Program-made: the position numbers and the translations under genes | The notes under the pieces: model-generated | Told to the model about the DNA's origin: nothing | Database searches by the model: none | The model's input: the letters and a program-made list of their open reading frames with translations, nothing else | Assembly: GCA_050258095.1 (NCBI GenBank) | Contig: JBLMYD010000088.1 | Location: forward strand, 1 to 21,260 | Length of the DNA stretch: 21,260 nt | From: VRUE01 sp050258095 | GTDB lineage: Bacteria > Actinomycetota > Thermoleophilia > Solirubrobacterales > 70-9 | Direction of reading: 5' to 3' | In this document: piece after piece, positions 21,204 through 21,260 of the stretch | Layout: each line of letters begins with the position of its first letter | How positions within the stretch are numbered: position 1 is the first letter of the stretch

Positions 21204-21260
21204 GACCGAGGACGCCGCCCCGCGAAGTGTGTCCGGCGCCGCCAGGCGTGCGCGGGGGTT

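Overview
The window is high-GC, densely packed DNA with 4-bp stop/start overlaps (GTGA, ATGA), many GTG starts, leaderless-looking promoters and several protein families typical of Actinobacteria. The mix suggests a deep actinobacterial lineage such as Thermoleophilia/Solirubrobacterales. It includes a small CxxC...HxxC protein, an HVHH/DEFALW membrane protein, two exported proteins of types I associate with that group, a GH92 mannosidase and a GT39 transferase. The lineage is inferred from protein style only.

Left part (1-6420). A perfect 28-bp palindrome lies downstream of a MurR/RpiR-type regulator on the minus strand. Divergent from it is a tight plus-strand run of four small genes: two membrane proteins, a zinc-ribbon-like protein and the HVHH membrane protein. 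Next is a decaying minus-strand pair: an NTF2/SnoaL-like gene without a usable upstream start, and a YjbQ gene broken by an internal frame-changing deletion. Then come a plus-strand FAD/NAD(P) oxidoreductase of the sulfide:quinone oxidoreductase type and a secreted protein.

Middle (6417-12345). A lipoprotein built of 11-residue amphipathic repeats diverges from a cytochrome P450. A tRNA-Val(GAC) gene with an unusual C33 follows, then a terminator hairpin. Next is a minus-strand operon of trypsin-like secreted protease, exported protein and intact YjbQ, and then threonine synthase.

The most unusual stretch is 12346-15590. A LeuRS-like synthetase has a degenerate editing domain, an altered catalytic region and no C-terminal tRNA-binding domain. 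It is followed by about 840 bp without an obvious conventional gene, holding three closely similar promoters in tandem. Each has a shared upstream box, TTGA-type -35, 17-bp spacer and TGT-TAT -10. The first two feed short units that share 5' leader sequence and may encode related short peptides; the third drives threonine synthase. Divergent from the synthetase is a 119-aa helical protein with a good promoter and a 13-bp hairpin in its leader.

Right part (15956-21260). A minus-strand set runs GH92 alpha-mannosidase, GT39-type membrane glycosyltransferase and GtrA-family flippase-like protein, all coupled by GTGA overlaps. A SAM-dependent methyltransferase, probably with its own promoter, follows. 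The first three suggest turnover and transfer of mannose-type sugars at the cell surface. No CRISPR array, insertion sequence, rRNA or phage gene was seen.
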